Assembly (NCBI RefSeq): GCF_000189635.1
Contig: NW_002476559.1
Location: 1,674,001-1,738,000 of the forward strand
DNA from: Tetrahymena thermophila SB210
Taxonomy: Eukaryota; Ciliophora; Oligohymenophorea; Hymenostomatida; Tetrahymenidae
Length of the DNA stretch: 64,000 nt
Direction of reading: 5' to 3'
The translations under genes were made by a program, and so were the position numbers. This document shows positions 1 to 12,924 of the stretch, piece by piece (within the stretch, counting starts at the first letter, position 1; every line of letters begins with the position of its first letter). A model generated the notes under the pieces. The model worked only from the letters and a program-made list of their open reading frames with translations, searched no databases and was not told the DNA's origin.

Positions 1-1167
1 AACATTTACACATTAACCTTAATATATATAATAGCCTGGTTTACATTATGAACAAAGTTGAGTTGACGAATTATAAGTTAAGCAATTAATTGAAAAATCT
101 GAAATGCATTTATTTTCTGTTTAACTTTTAGTAAAACCTGCTGGACAGCTTGTAACACAAACATACTTATGTTAAATGTACCCGCTGACACAAGTACAAG
201 AGCTACCACTTTTTAATGAATTAGCTGGACAGGTTAAACATTAATTCTAAATTTAATTAAAAAAAACGGTTAAGATTTATTTCTTAAAAACTTATTTGAT
301 ATCATTTTTATAAATTCTAAACTACCATAAAACTTCAAAAGAGGCTTTAAAATTTTTAGCAATATTTAAATTAATGGTTTTTGTAATTAAAACTTTGAAA
401 TATTCATTTAAAATTTTGGATTATGAGTAGAGTGAAATTAATTTGTATGGCTATATATTTTATTTTTTGGTTAAAAATGAAATAAAACTAATGTGAAATA
501 AACAATGTAGAGTTACACTAGTAGGACCATTGCAAGTGGCACAACTATAATCGCAAGTGTCAACATATAAGTAATAATTTTTAAAACCAAATCCTTTATT
601 TAGTTTACCAGATGGAGATTATGGTAAGATTTGAATAATAACAGATGATGAACTATGAGTAATATTTTTATGATATAAGATAAGCTCGTCAACGCACTAA
701 ATGAAAAACACAATCTTATAGCAAATTACAATGCCATCTCCTTTATTATTTTTTGTATAAGTATCTTATAGATTTCCGTCAATAAAAATTTAAATTTAAT
801 CTCCTTTGGTTTAATCAACATCACCATATAACAAAAGATCAAATCTTAAAGAAAGGCTCCAATGAGGTGGAAGAGAGGAATAAGTTTTTTACTATGAATT
901 TTCTTAAAGTATACCATTTAAATTTTGATTTCCAGCCCAATCAATGAAATCAGACTATGTATTACATGTAGCAATTGTATTTTAGGACCAGCCAGTAGCT
1001 GAGCTTTAAGTAGGATCAGTGAAATCCTATGAAACCAAGAACTCAACTTTAAGGATTATTAATTATTTAGAATAAAATAGCATTTTAAATTAAAATTTAC
1101 CTTATCTTGTGAGTGTTAGAAGGATTGAAAAAAAAAATAGAAATATGTGATTTTTAAAAGCACTCAT
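1..1167 (-). CDS. Cys-rich secreted/surface protein, 5' part (paralogue A)
   Basis: Partial: the 3' end lies left of the window. Exons 1101-1167, 517-1046 and 1-246 join in phase through GT-AG introns. The ATG at 1165-1167 opens a hydrophobic signal peptide (FLFFFSILLTLT). Next comes a ~175-residue domain containing PHWSLSLRFDLLLYG and QIQIFIDGN, which looks like a beta-sandwich, lectin-like or galactose-binding-like domain (inference). Then CxxC-rich repeats begin (YSCATCNG, CLTCPAN). It is collinear with and very similar to the start of the next gene (10730 leftwards), including the positions of the first two introns, so the two are tandem paralogues. Known family: ciliate furin-like/growth-factor-receptor Cys-rich proteins, mostly secreted or at the cell surface. 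Ligand and function unknown. Confidence 0.8.
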
Positions 1168-2575
1168 TTAGTATGTTGATAGATATGTAGGTAGTTAGCT
1201 AGTTAATATTCAGCAAAAAATATCAAACTAAATATTTTCTTTTAAATAATTAGGGATAGCAAAATGTTATTAAATGGATATTATAAATAAATTATATCGA
1301 ATTTTAGAAACTCAAATTTAGATTTAAAAATAGAAAATAAACTACTGCAACACCAATTGGTGTAAATTAGTACCAATGAGTATAGATAGATTAAAAACAA
1401 TTTTATAGAATTCAAATGATATTAATTACATTTTGATGATATCCAATATTAAAGAAGAAGAGAAAATTTTAATTTACTCTTTTAATAAATAAAATTTTGT
1501 GGTGAAATACAATTTTTAATAAAGTAAGCTTATAAAGAGTCATTCTACAAAACAGTAAATGTATTAATTTTAATAAAGGTGTGATTCGTGATTTTTGAAT
1601 TAAATTTTAAATATTACATTAGGTAAAATGCAAGCGTCATATTTGTTAAATTTTTTTAAATTTTGTAAAATCAAATGATAAAATATTCTGGTTAATTTAT
1701 TAATTATTTTATTTTATTACACTTGTTTAAGATTACTATTATTCTATTTTTAAAATATCTCAAATGTAAAATATCTTTTCTTACTTATTAAATTTCGTTT
1801 AAACACTTTTTTAATATAATTGCTTAATCTAAAAAATAAAAAATGTTAGCTTTTTAGTATATTTATGCTTGTTAAAGAAATATTAATTATTAAACTTTCA
1901 TCATTCAACATAAAAGTATTAAGCTACTCAATCAATATCTTTTTAATTAATTCATTTTGCTTTTTTCCTTTTTTTTGATACAATTTTTGCTTGCTTTACC
2001 ATAAATTAGCAAGCATTATTTTTTGAATTTAATTTAGTATCGGTAAAAGCTTTATAAATTTTACATATTTTACATTCTTAAAATCCATACTTTTATTATT
2101 TTTAAGATACTCTTGTTTATTATTTTGGTAATTAAATAGTGAGTGAATGAGCGAATGGTTGTACATTTAGATTACTAGAGATTATTATTTAATTTCAATT
2201 AAAAATCAAAATTCATACTTCATACTTCTTATAATCTAATTAAAAGTTTATATTTTAATTCAATAGGAATTTGCTAGCCTATTTGTTTTTACTTAGCCAT
2301 ATTATTCAATTAACAAATTAATATCCATAAATTTAATTTGAATATTATTAATCATATTTCAACCTAAATAATATACTAAATTTACAAATAAATGAGTGTT
2401 TCTATTCAATGCTCTTTTTTGAAAAAATTCATTAAATAAAAAATAAAATATAATTTCCTAATAAAATGAATAAGAGATTTAGAAATATTACTCATAAAAC
2501 ACATATTCATTAAATTATTTACAAAGTTATTTTTAACATTTTTTCAAATTTTGATGAATTTATTTTTATTCAAAT
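1168..2575. other. AT-rich intergenic spacer
   Basis: Lies between the 5' end of the left Cys-rich gene and the 3' end (TGA at 2576-2578) of its right-hand paralogue. It must hold the promoter of the left gene and the 3' flank of the right one. I see no convincing coding frame, RNA gene or structured repeat. Confidence 0.6.
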
Positions 2576-5500
2576 TCACTTTTTTATATTTTTTACAAAA
2601 TATTCATTTTTTAATCCTTTTGCAATACTGTTTGGATTTTACAAATTCAAAAATTTAACAGTGCTTAAGTATTTTAAAAGACCTAGTAGCTGCTATAAAA
2701 TTAAAAAATCAGCTGAAAATGTTATGAGATATTAAAAGCTCCAACTGTAATCCATGCTATAATTTACTGACTAGATTTTAGGAATAAACCAAAACCAGAA
2801 ATCAGCACTTAATGCTCCTAAAAAAAGAATCATAGATAAAAAATTGCCAAAGCTTGTGTATTTAGTCATACAAAATAGAATTTTTTCAATTATGAGTTTC
2901 ATCGTCAGACCTGAAGCTAGGCAAACAGATAAGTAATATTCAGGAGACTTATTTAATATAATAAAATAATTAGCTATTAATTTGATAATTATTAAAATAA
3001 GATTACATATTTAAAATATTCGCAGATAAAGAAAAACATATGATATTTTAGGTAAATTAGAGTTATTCTACAAGCTCTCTTTACATACGGATCATAAAAG
3101 GCAAAAAGCTCAATCCATTCATTTCCAAGCTATTTTATTAATAATATATGTTTTTAACTTATTTTAAATTTATGTTTAAAAATTACGAATGAATATTTAA
3201 GTTTCTAGTTTGCTTCATATTTTTAAAGTTGTGAATTATCTTGTTTATCAAAATTTCTGCTTTGTTAGCTAAATGGAGAAATAGTAGAAGTCGCTACAGA
3301 TTAATCCTGAAATTATCTTTTAGTTGTAATTGGAGATGAGTCAATTATATTTACTTAGGAAGATAAGGCATTCAAACTAAACTAAGATTGTTTTTTTAAA
3401 TTTAAATTTAAAATATATTAAGATTTTCTTGGTCTTCTTCTATTATATGCATTTTTTGGACTTTTTTCTTCTTAGTTTTATAAATCTGTATTGACTGCTA
3501 ACTAAGCTTATTAGGACTCAAACTAAGAATTAAATCCTTCATTTTAGTTGAATGAAGGAAGTTGTTCATTTGCACCATATTATTTTGTATTTTGGACAGG
3601 AGAATCTATATTTTGAGTGCGTATATCAGGAAATATTTTTTTTTTCTTTCTTCTAATTGGGGAATCATTTTCTACAAAATCAAGTTACTTATCTACAAAA
3701 CTAGATGGTACCACAGTTAAGTTTTATGCTTTTTTGTTCTTTTAATCTTAAATTACTCCTACAATAGATGATATCACCCAAATTACTGTTTTTGCAGTTA
3801 GAATATACACTATTATTTAGTTTTATGGTTTTAAACTAGTGCAATTTTTTTCTGATGGCCCATCACAGCCTGAAGAACAAGAATTATTACATTAAAAACA
3901 TTATTTTTAGGAAGTCTATAATAAATAGGTGCCTTTCGGACAATCACTTAAGCATTTTGAATTATATTTAAATAGTATATCTGGACATTCTGTGCACTTT
4001 TTATTTTAAAATTTTAAATTATTAAACATGATAAATTTTATTTTATTAAAAAAAAATTTTACTTAATCTTAATTTTCTCCTAAACAATTTTTACACGAAG
4101 GATGGCATTAAGAGCATTTATCTTAGCTTAAATAGTAACCCTCTCCACATTAATTGACACAAGTAGATCCTTTCAAAAATGTGCCTTTTTAAAGCAAGAA
4201 ATTATTTAAGTTAAATATAATAATATCAAGAATTATTAAAATTTTTACCTTTAGGACATGCTAAACACTCATTTGATGATGGTCCACTGCAGCGTTAGCA
4301 TGTGCTAAAGCAGGGTTAGCATTGATTTGATGTAATTTAAGAATAATATCCTGACGGACAAGTTTAGACACAAGAATTATTGTAATTTATTAAGGGTGAC
4401 TGACAACTTGAACAGATATCAACAGAAGTGCAAGTTTTGCAAGTGGAACTACATTAAGAGCATTTATTATTTGTGAAATCTTAATAAAAGCCATCAGGAC
4501 ATATGCTAACACATTAATTTTGATATAAGAACCTATTTTAAAAATTAATTATGATAGAAAAAAAAAATTTCATTTGTTTACTTCGATCCTTAGCATGCTT
4601 AGCATTAATTGCTTGAAGGACCAATGCAAGATGAGCAAGAAGAATCACAAGATTTACAAGTTGCATCAGAATTATCAGGGTATTAATTTAGGTTACATGT
4701 ATTTTAGCATGAATTTGTTGTTTATTAGAAATATCTCGGCAAGGAACATTTTAAACAATTATTTGGGGAACTTCCTGAACAGGTTAAACAACTAGGATCA
4801 CACTTCGAACATGTATTATTCTATTTATTTTAATAATATCCATCAGGACAATTGCTTATGCACATATTTTCATTTAGATAAAGATTAGATGAGCAAGAAA
4901 GGCATTAAGAATTTAGACCTCCAAAACAAGTTTCACAAGAAGAGTCACAAGAAAGACATTATGCACTTGTATTATCTTTATATTGATTTTGATCGCAAAC
5001 TGAAACGCATTTTTAATTAACTGGATTAAGATATAATGGAAGAATACAAGATTAACAGTTTGTGTTCAAATTGCCATAGCATGTTTTACAACTAGAATCA
5101 CACTATTTACAAATATTTGTGCTTATGTCTGCGAAATACGAATCTGGACATATATTTACACATTTTTTAGTAGTGCTATCAAAGTAGAGAGATCCACTAC
5201 ATGATAAGCACTCATTTTTACCAGGACCAGAGCATGATGCACAACTACTATCACAAGAACTACAAGTAGCAGTTGAATTATCTTAATACTGGCTAGGTTA
5301 GCAACTTTAAACGCAAGAACTACTTGATGCTTAGTAATACAAAGGTAAAATGCATGAAGAACATCCATTGACCCCTCCAATTGTGCATGTTGAACAAGTT
5401 GAGTGGCATTTCTAACAAGTATCACTTTATATGTCCATATATTCCCCGTTAGAGCAAGAACTAACACAGGTATTTGTTGATGGTTCAAAATAAAGAGGGA

Positions 5501-8500
5501 GCTTACAAGATAAACAATTGTTGATTGATCCTCCATTGCACGTTGCACATGAGCTATTACATATTGAGCACTGATTATTTACTAAATTTTAGTAGTAAGA
5601 AAGTGGACAATTTGACACACATGTATTTGTATTCAAATCTAAAAAAAGAGAACCACTACAGCTTAAGCAGTTATTTTAAGCTCCTCCAGAGCAACTTGAA
5701 CAGCTTGAGCTACAATTTTAGCAAGTAGCTGATGAATCGTCTTGGTACTAATTTGTATTGCATGTAGTTACACATTATCCTGTTGTTTATTGATAGTACT
5801 TTGGTAGAGTACAAGTCAGACATTGGTTACTACTGGAACCATTGCATGTGGTGCATGTAGGATCGCAAGGTGTACATTGGTTATTATTTGTATTTTAATA
5901 AGTGCCATTAGGACAATTTGCTACACATGAATTTGTTGTAGAATCTAAGAATGTTGATCCACTACATGACAAACAATTTGTTTTATTAGGTCCAGAACAT
6001 GTTGTGCAGCTTGAATCACAATCCAAGCATATTGGAGTTGGGCTGGTCTAGCTGTATTAATTAGAATTACACTGTAATACACATGTTTTAGACGAAGGTT
6101 AGAAAAAAGCTGGACTTTAGCATGAGAGGCAATTATTTGGTTAGCTCCCAGAACAAGTAAAACAACTTGAATCGCAAAGAGTACATTGATTATTATTTGT
6201 ATTTTAGAATTCATTATTCTGGCATAATGTCGTACATGTATTTCCTGATGTACTTAAAAATAAATTTCCTGCACAGCTTAGGCAGTTGTTAGAAGCTGTA
6301 CCAGAGCAAGTTTTACATGTAGGATCACAATCTTGGCAAGTTGGTGGCGAGGTACTGTTAGCATACTAATTTGAGTTACATTAAGTGACACACTGAGAAG
6401 TAGATGGTTAAAAATATCTTGAGGGATTAGTACATGATAAACAATTAGAAGCAGTTCCTCCATTACAAGTATTACATGTTGAATCACATTAAGAGCAAAG
6501 GTTGCCTGTAGAGTTAGGATAAGTACCATCAGGACATATAGATTGGCATGTTTTAGTTACAGAGTTAAAGTATAAAGATCCTGAGCATGAAAGACAATTA
6601 TTATTGCTTGGACCTGAGCAAGTAGTGCAAGAAGGATCACAGGGTGTACATTTATTATTAGTTGTGTTCTTAAACTCATTAGTTTAGCAATTATTGGCAC
6701 AAATATTTCCTTATGTACTTAAATATAGACTTCCTGAACAACTCAAACAATTGTTTTAAGCTCCTCCAGAACAGCTTGCGCAGGTTAAGTCGCAATTTTA
6801 ACAAGATGTTGATGAATTGTCTTTATATTAATTAAAATTACAATTTGCTACACATTATCCTGTACTTGATTAATAATATTTAGGTAGAGTACAAGATAAA
6901 CATTAATTATTACTAGGACCATTACAAGTTGTGCATGTAGAATCACAAGGGGAGCATTTATTATTTGTTGTATTTTTATAAGTTCCATCTGGGCAAGTCA
7001 TTAGGCATGAATTTGTTGTAGAATCTAAGTAAGCTGATCCACTACAAGAGAGGCAGTTTGTATTAGCTGGTCCTGAGCAAGTTGCACAACTTGAATCGCA
7101 GTTTTAACAAACTGGAGTTGGGATGGTTTAGCTATATTAATTTAAATTACATGCTAGTACACATGTATTTGAGGCTGATTAAAAGAATCTAGGGCTTTAG
7201 CAAGAAAGACATTTGTTTGATTAGCTACCATTGCAAGTAAAACAGCTTGAATCGCAAGGAGTACATTAATTATTTACAGTATTTTTGAATTCACTAACCT
7301 AACACGTGCTTAAACATTAATTTCCAGTTGTACTTAGGAACAAGCTTCCTTAACAACTTAAGCAGTTGTTTGAAGCTGTTCCAGAGCAAGTTTTGCAAGA
7401 AGCATCACAATTTTAACAAGTAGGCGGTGAATTACTATTTGCATATTAATTTGAGTTGCATGAAGTAACACACTAAGAAGTAGATGGCTATAAATACCTT
7501 GAAGGATAAGTGCATGATAAACAATTTGAGCTTGAGCTTCCATTACAAGTAGCGCATGTTGAATCACATTAAGAGCAAATATTTCCAGAAGAATTTGCAT
7601 ATGTACCATTAGGACATGTGGAATTGCAAGTTTTAGTCAAATTATTAAAAAAGAGTGATCCTGAGCATGAGATGCAGTTATTATTGCTAGGACCAGAGCA
7701 AGTAGCACAAGTAGCATCACAAGGTGTGCATTTATTGTTTGCTATATTTTTAAACTGATTAGTTTAGCAACTATTGTTGCAAGTATTTCCTGTAGTACTT
7801 AAAAACAAACTACCAGAACAACTTTAGCAATTAGTAGAACTTCCAGAACAAGTAGCACAAGTAGGGTCGCAATTAATGCATTTTATTTAAGTATTATCAC
7901 CATACTAATTAGAATTACAATTTGAAACACAAGTAGAGGAAGATTGTTAAAAGTATAATGGTAAAATACAGCTTAGACAATTATTAGAGTTAGGACCATT
8001 GCATGTAGAGCATGAAGGATTACAAGGAAGACATTGATTGTTATTAGTTGCTATTTTATTAGTTTATTTTTAAATTAAGATTAAATTTAAAAAAATACTT
8101 GAATAAGTATCTTTCTTAATTTGAATGTTTAAATTTGTAAAATTACCTGTACTGGGATAAGTACCATTAGGACAAGAAGAAACACATTAACTATTATAAA
8201 GATACTTGGCACCGTTGCAACTTAAGCAAGAAGATTAATTTCCTGTAAATTTATTAAATTAAAAGTATACTTTTAGAAGTAAATAAGTATAAAATAATTG
8301 TTACCTGGACTTTAACATGTATAACAAGATGAGTCACACTATTAACATGTTCCATCACTAGTTTATAACCAATAAGATANNNNNNNNNNNNNNNNNNNNN
8401 NNNNNNNNNNNNNNNNNNNNNNNNNNNNNNNNNNNNNNNNNNNNNNNNNNNNNNNNNNNNNNNNNNNNNNNNNNNNNNNACTTGATTAAATCAAATATTT

Positions 8501-10730
8501 TGGTGAATAACATGAAGTACAGAAAGTTGCTTTTTTAATTGAAGAAATATTTTTTTAAATTATAATTCATAGAAAAAATATTTATACATGAGCTACTGCA
8601 GGTTTTGCAGTTACTATTACAGTCTACACAAGTTGTAGGATTGCTTAAATAAGTAGTAGTAGGACAAGTTAAGACACATGAAAAGTTATACAAAAAATAT
8701 GAGGCTTGACAAGAAGTGCATCCAGATGCATTACAAGCTAGACAATTAGAAGAGCACTATTGATTAGTTGAAATAATGTATAAAATTAATAAAAAACATA
8801 TTGAAAAATGTTTGAATTTACAAAATCAACAAGAACAAAAATATTGCTAAGACCAAAAGACTCTGTCTTTACATCAGAAACCAAATTATTGTAAAAAACT
8901 AAGTTTAAAGAATTAGAGCTATGAGTTATATTCACAGTCTATTATGTTTTTAGATCATTATAGCTACCATAACCACAAATATTATTATTTCCATCACTAG
9001 CAGCAAGCTTTACCTGCTACTTTATCTACCCATCTACTTAAACATAAAAATATTCATTATTCCATTAGTCAATTTTCCAAAGAGTATAATCTATCCTAAC
9101 AGACCAATGAGGAGCTCTAAATAATTTTTAAAATAAATAAAAAATTTTTTTTAGAAATATATAACAAACACACTCTTTGTCTATCTGTATATAAAAGTAG
9201 ATTAATAACAGTAATTTGACAAAACAAAAATTTAATTAATTAAGTATTTTGATAAATAAAAATAAATTGAGAATTTTTATGAAATAAATTATTTTTACAG
9301 TCCACTCCAAACTCTGCTAATGCTTGCACCTTATCCAGAGAGCCAAAATCCTCCTAATAAATGATTTTAACCGCAGTTAGTAGTTAATGCGCCACTTGAG
9401 CCAAAGGTTGTCTTAAACCCTTTAAAGTTGCTAACAGTTAGACCTAAACCTGTTATTTCACTCTAGCCAAAGTAGTTAGTAAATAAACCATTAAGCAAAT
9501 ATTATCCATCTTTAGTTTTTAATATTTGATTAGTAACAAAATAGTAAATAATTTAAATGATTATCATTTTTGAGATTAAATAAAATATTTAGATTAAAAA
9601 GTATATAAAGTGGAAGAAATTCTATTTGAAGTATTTAATTAAAAAAAAGTAACAAAAGAAATAATTGCTTATTTTACTTATTAATGCTGTAGAAAAATCA
9701 ACACAAGTATTAGAAACTGGAGAAGAAGTTTATGGACAAGAAGATACACATTAACCTTAGTAAAGATAATAACTTGATTTGCATGATGTGCAAAGCTATG
9801 TAGATGAATTATATGTTTAGCAGTTTATGGAGTAATCAGTAACACATTTATTAGAGGTATTACTTTTTATAAAACCAGTAGGACAATTAGCAACACAAGA
9901 ATATTAGTATTAAAAATATCCACTTGAGCAAGTACAAGTGCTGCCACTTTTAATAGAATTAGTAGGACAAGTTAGACATTGACTCTAAGTTAAATAAAAA
10001 AGTTAAAATATTTTATATAGTTGCATTGATAGTTTTTAACAAATCTTTGAATGAAAAAACAACTATTAATCAACACAAAAAAATATTTATGCAATTTACT
10101 TTAGTAGGACCATTACAGGTAGCGCAACTATAATCGCATGTATCTAAATAGAGATAGTAATTTTTAAAGCCAAATCCTCTATTTAAAAAACTCCAATATG
10201 CGTTTGGTAGAAGCTAAACAGTTACTGAATTTGAGTTATGAGTAATATTTTTTTAATATAAAATAAGCTCGTCATAGTGGCTTACAAACCATAAAATATT
10301 ATAGCATATGACATCACCATCATCATAATTTTTAGTATAGGTATCTTGCAAATTTCCATCAATAAATATTTAAATTTGTTATCCACTGCTTTGATCTACT
10401 CCACCATAAAGTAAAAGATCAAATCTTAAAGAAAGGCTCCAGTGTGGAGGCAGTAGGTTATATGTTATTTACTATGGATTTACTTAAAAAACTCCATTAA
10501 AATTTTAATTTCCTACCCAATCCACATATTATGAACTTGATGTGCAAGTACTTATAGTATTTTATGACCATCCATTCGTACTTTAGTTTGGATCAACAAA
10601 ATCTTATGAGACTAGGTATTCGACTTTTTATAATAAAGGGTTGAGTTTAAGGTTCTTTAAACTAAATAAATCTACCTTATCTTGTGAATATAACAAGTGC
10701 AGAAAAATAAATGAGAGAGAGTAAATACAT
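2576..10730 (-). CDS. Giant Cys-rich (furin-like repeat) membrane protein (paralogue B)
   Basis: Exons in transcription order: 10676-10730, 10100-10623, 9678-9984, 9299-9509, 8822-9116, 8588-8756, 8480-8529, gap 8380-8479, 8305-8379, 8147-8242, 4582-8050, 4249-4532, 4063-4184, 3007-3996, 2576-2947. All visible phases agree; about 2340 residues plus whatever the gap holds. Order: signal peptide (MYLLSLIYFSALVIF); a beta-sandwich-like domain as in paralogue A; a Cys-rich stretch; a second such domain split over 9509-8822 (APHWSVRIDYTLW, SDGNNNICGYG); then a long run of ~45-residue Cys repeats (CDxxCxTCxG...NCLSC) mostly in one 3.5-kb exon. Near 3830 is a weak membrane segment (VYILTAKTVIWVISS), then a basic/Q-rich tail and a C-terminal block with two or three hydrophobic helices (2947-2576). 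Family: ciliate furin-like repeat surface proteins. Function unknown; a receptor or adhesin role is inference. Confidence 0.85.
5650..8040 (-). repeat. Coding higher-order repeat, 1080-nt period
   Basis: Inside the giant exon, blocks recur 1080 nt (360 codons) apart. For example 5701 matches 6781, 5821 matches 6901, 6478 matches 7558 and 6541 matches 7621, at DNA level and in phase. Two full copies (about 5650-6729 and 6730-7809) and a partial third (7810-8040) are visible. Each unit holds about eight ~45-residue Cys repeats, so the protein grew by duplicating a multi-repeat block as well as single modules. Confidence 0.8.
8380..8479. other. Assembly gap (100 N) inside a coding region
   Basis: Exactly 100 Ns, the usual placeholder for a gap of unknown size. 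Both flanks are coding Cys-rich exon sequence of the giant minus-strand gene (8529 to 8480 ending mid-codon; 8379 to 8305). Exons or extra repeats are therefore missing and the true length is unknown. Confidence 0.95.
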
Positions 10731-12924
10731 GGTTAGATTGATTATTTTTATAATTAGAGTTACCAAATTTCTTTTTTGATAGTTTAAAAAATTGGATATC
10801 TAAGAAATCTGAAAAAAAATAAAAAATTATAATGAGTTATTTAGATCGATTACAGGTTTTTGATAAAAAATAGTAAAGGAATAAATAATTCAACTAATAA
10901 TTTGTGTTATTTGCAATTTCAAAAAAGGAATTAAACAATACTTTCTTTTTTTCAATTAGGTATAATTACATTTTGATGATATTTAATTATAATGCAGCGG
11001 GGAAAATAATACTTACTTGATTTAAATATATGACAAATATAAACAATTTATACGCAAATAAGCTCAATTTGCGTCATAGTTTGAAACTCTGAATAACTAA
11101 ATTCCACAAATATTCACAAATAATAAAACAAGAAAGATAGAAAAATAAATAAATATCAACCCATACATAAATTGAACGTCATATTTGTTAAATTATTAAT
11201 CTTTTAAAAATCCAATAAAATAATAAAAACAGAGGTTTTTTGGCAAAAAAGAAGAAAACTTACACATTTAAATATTAAATGTTTTTTCTTTAATTGATGG
11301 TGAATGTAGAATGAAATTTGTGATACTATCTATCATTTGTGATACTTTAAAAAATTTTTAGCACCTTATCATACTATGAAGATCTCTTTTCAATAGCTCA
11401 ATACTACTATTTTTTCAGATTAATGTATCTAATATTATACGAAATTTAAGAATTACATCCAGTTATTTCATTTATTTAGTTTTTTATTTTGATAACTATT
11501 TTATTTGCTTTCAATATTAATAATAAAACTGAATTATATTGTTGGTAGTATTTAAACTGAAGCAATTTTAGAAATCCTTTGTTTTAATTGAGAAATCGTT
11601 TGCCAGAAAATTTTTCAGATGAAAATGAAGAATAATTTCTAAAATTTTGTAAATATCAATTATTTTACCTGAAAATAAGATAATAGGTTTGTGTAAGTTG
11701 TTGTTTTCAATTTTTCTTGAAATATTAATTTTTACAATCTTTGCTCTAAGTAAAAGCCTTTTATTTATATAATTTGATATTTACTGGGTGTTTATTTCGA
11801 TACTCTTTAATTAATACTATTTTCTATCCACAAATTTGCACTTTAAATTAATAAATTTGAAGGTAATTGTTGTGAGATAATAAAAAGAAAAAAATTAATC
11901 AAATTAGTACTACAACTTAAGTATAATATAAAATATTAACCTGAATTAAATGTAATCAAATAACAAATTTATAAATTTGTTAGTTTTTTAGTCTAGTTGT
12001 TTATAATAGTTGTAAAAAAATAATAACCTTTTATACAACAAAAAAATCTTTAAAAACACAATTTGTATAACAAAAATTAGAATATGCTAATTATAATTTT
12101 TTTATTAATTAATATAAACATTTTTTTAAATTTAAGAAATTTACTTGTTTAAAAAAAGAAAGAATATCATTTAAACAATCATTTTTGTTTCATGATTTGT
12201 TATAAAATAACGAAGAAATTTAAATACAATTACTCTCTTTACTTCTAAGCAAATATTTTCATTAACTTTATCGTTCATTCCTATGATGAAATTAATTATT
12301 ATATAAAAAGTAAAAATAAAATAAGAATCAATATGAATCATATCTATTTATTCTTTAAGTATTTACTGAATATGATTATTGTTCTGTCTGTAATATAATT
12401 ATTTACACTAAATTTTAATTATCAAAAACTTAAAGAAAAATAATTTAGAATTAAAAAAAATGGAATAGAATTTTCAAAATAAATAAATAATTAAAAACTC
12501 ATAGTAAATAAGAAACTTTAGAATTTTTTATTATCTATAAAGCAAAATAATACAATTAAAAAGGAATAAATAAGCAGAAAAATAAATTTTTCTTAGATTA
12601 TAAAAAATTGATAAAAACTTTTAAGTTAATTGTTTTAAGAAGATTTTTTTATTTTGAAGAAATAATATTTATAATAAATCGATCACTAAATAATAATAAA
12701 TAAAGAAGGAAATAATAATTAAAAACATATGTGATAATTATTAATTATATTTAAAACATTAAAAAAGCTTAGAGTTTCAAGCAATTAATAGAATTTCAAA
12801 TTTTTAACAAACAACCAACTATTTATTCATTTATTGTTTTTTTTTCTACTATACTTTTAAATGTTTATATGCTTAAAGAGTTCTTTAAGAGAGAGCTTTT
12901 TAGCTTAATTACAGAAATATTTTA
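10731..12924. other. AT-rich intergenic spacer
   Basis: Upstream of the giant Cys-rich gene (start 10730) and downstream of the next minus-strand gene (stop 12925-12927). Homopolymer-rich A/T sequence. I see no coding frame with normal composition in either strand. Confidence 0.6.

Noticed and set aside
5156-7609. Several conventional minus-strand frames over the giant Cys-rich exon
   Set aside because: They are off-frame shadows of the Cys-repeat frame, which is continuous only with TAA/TAG read as glutamine.
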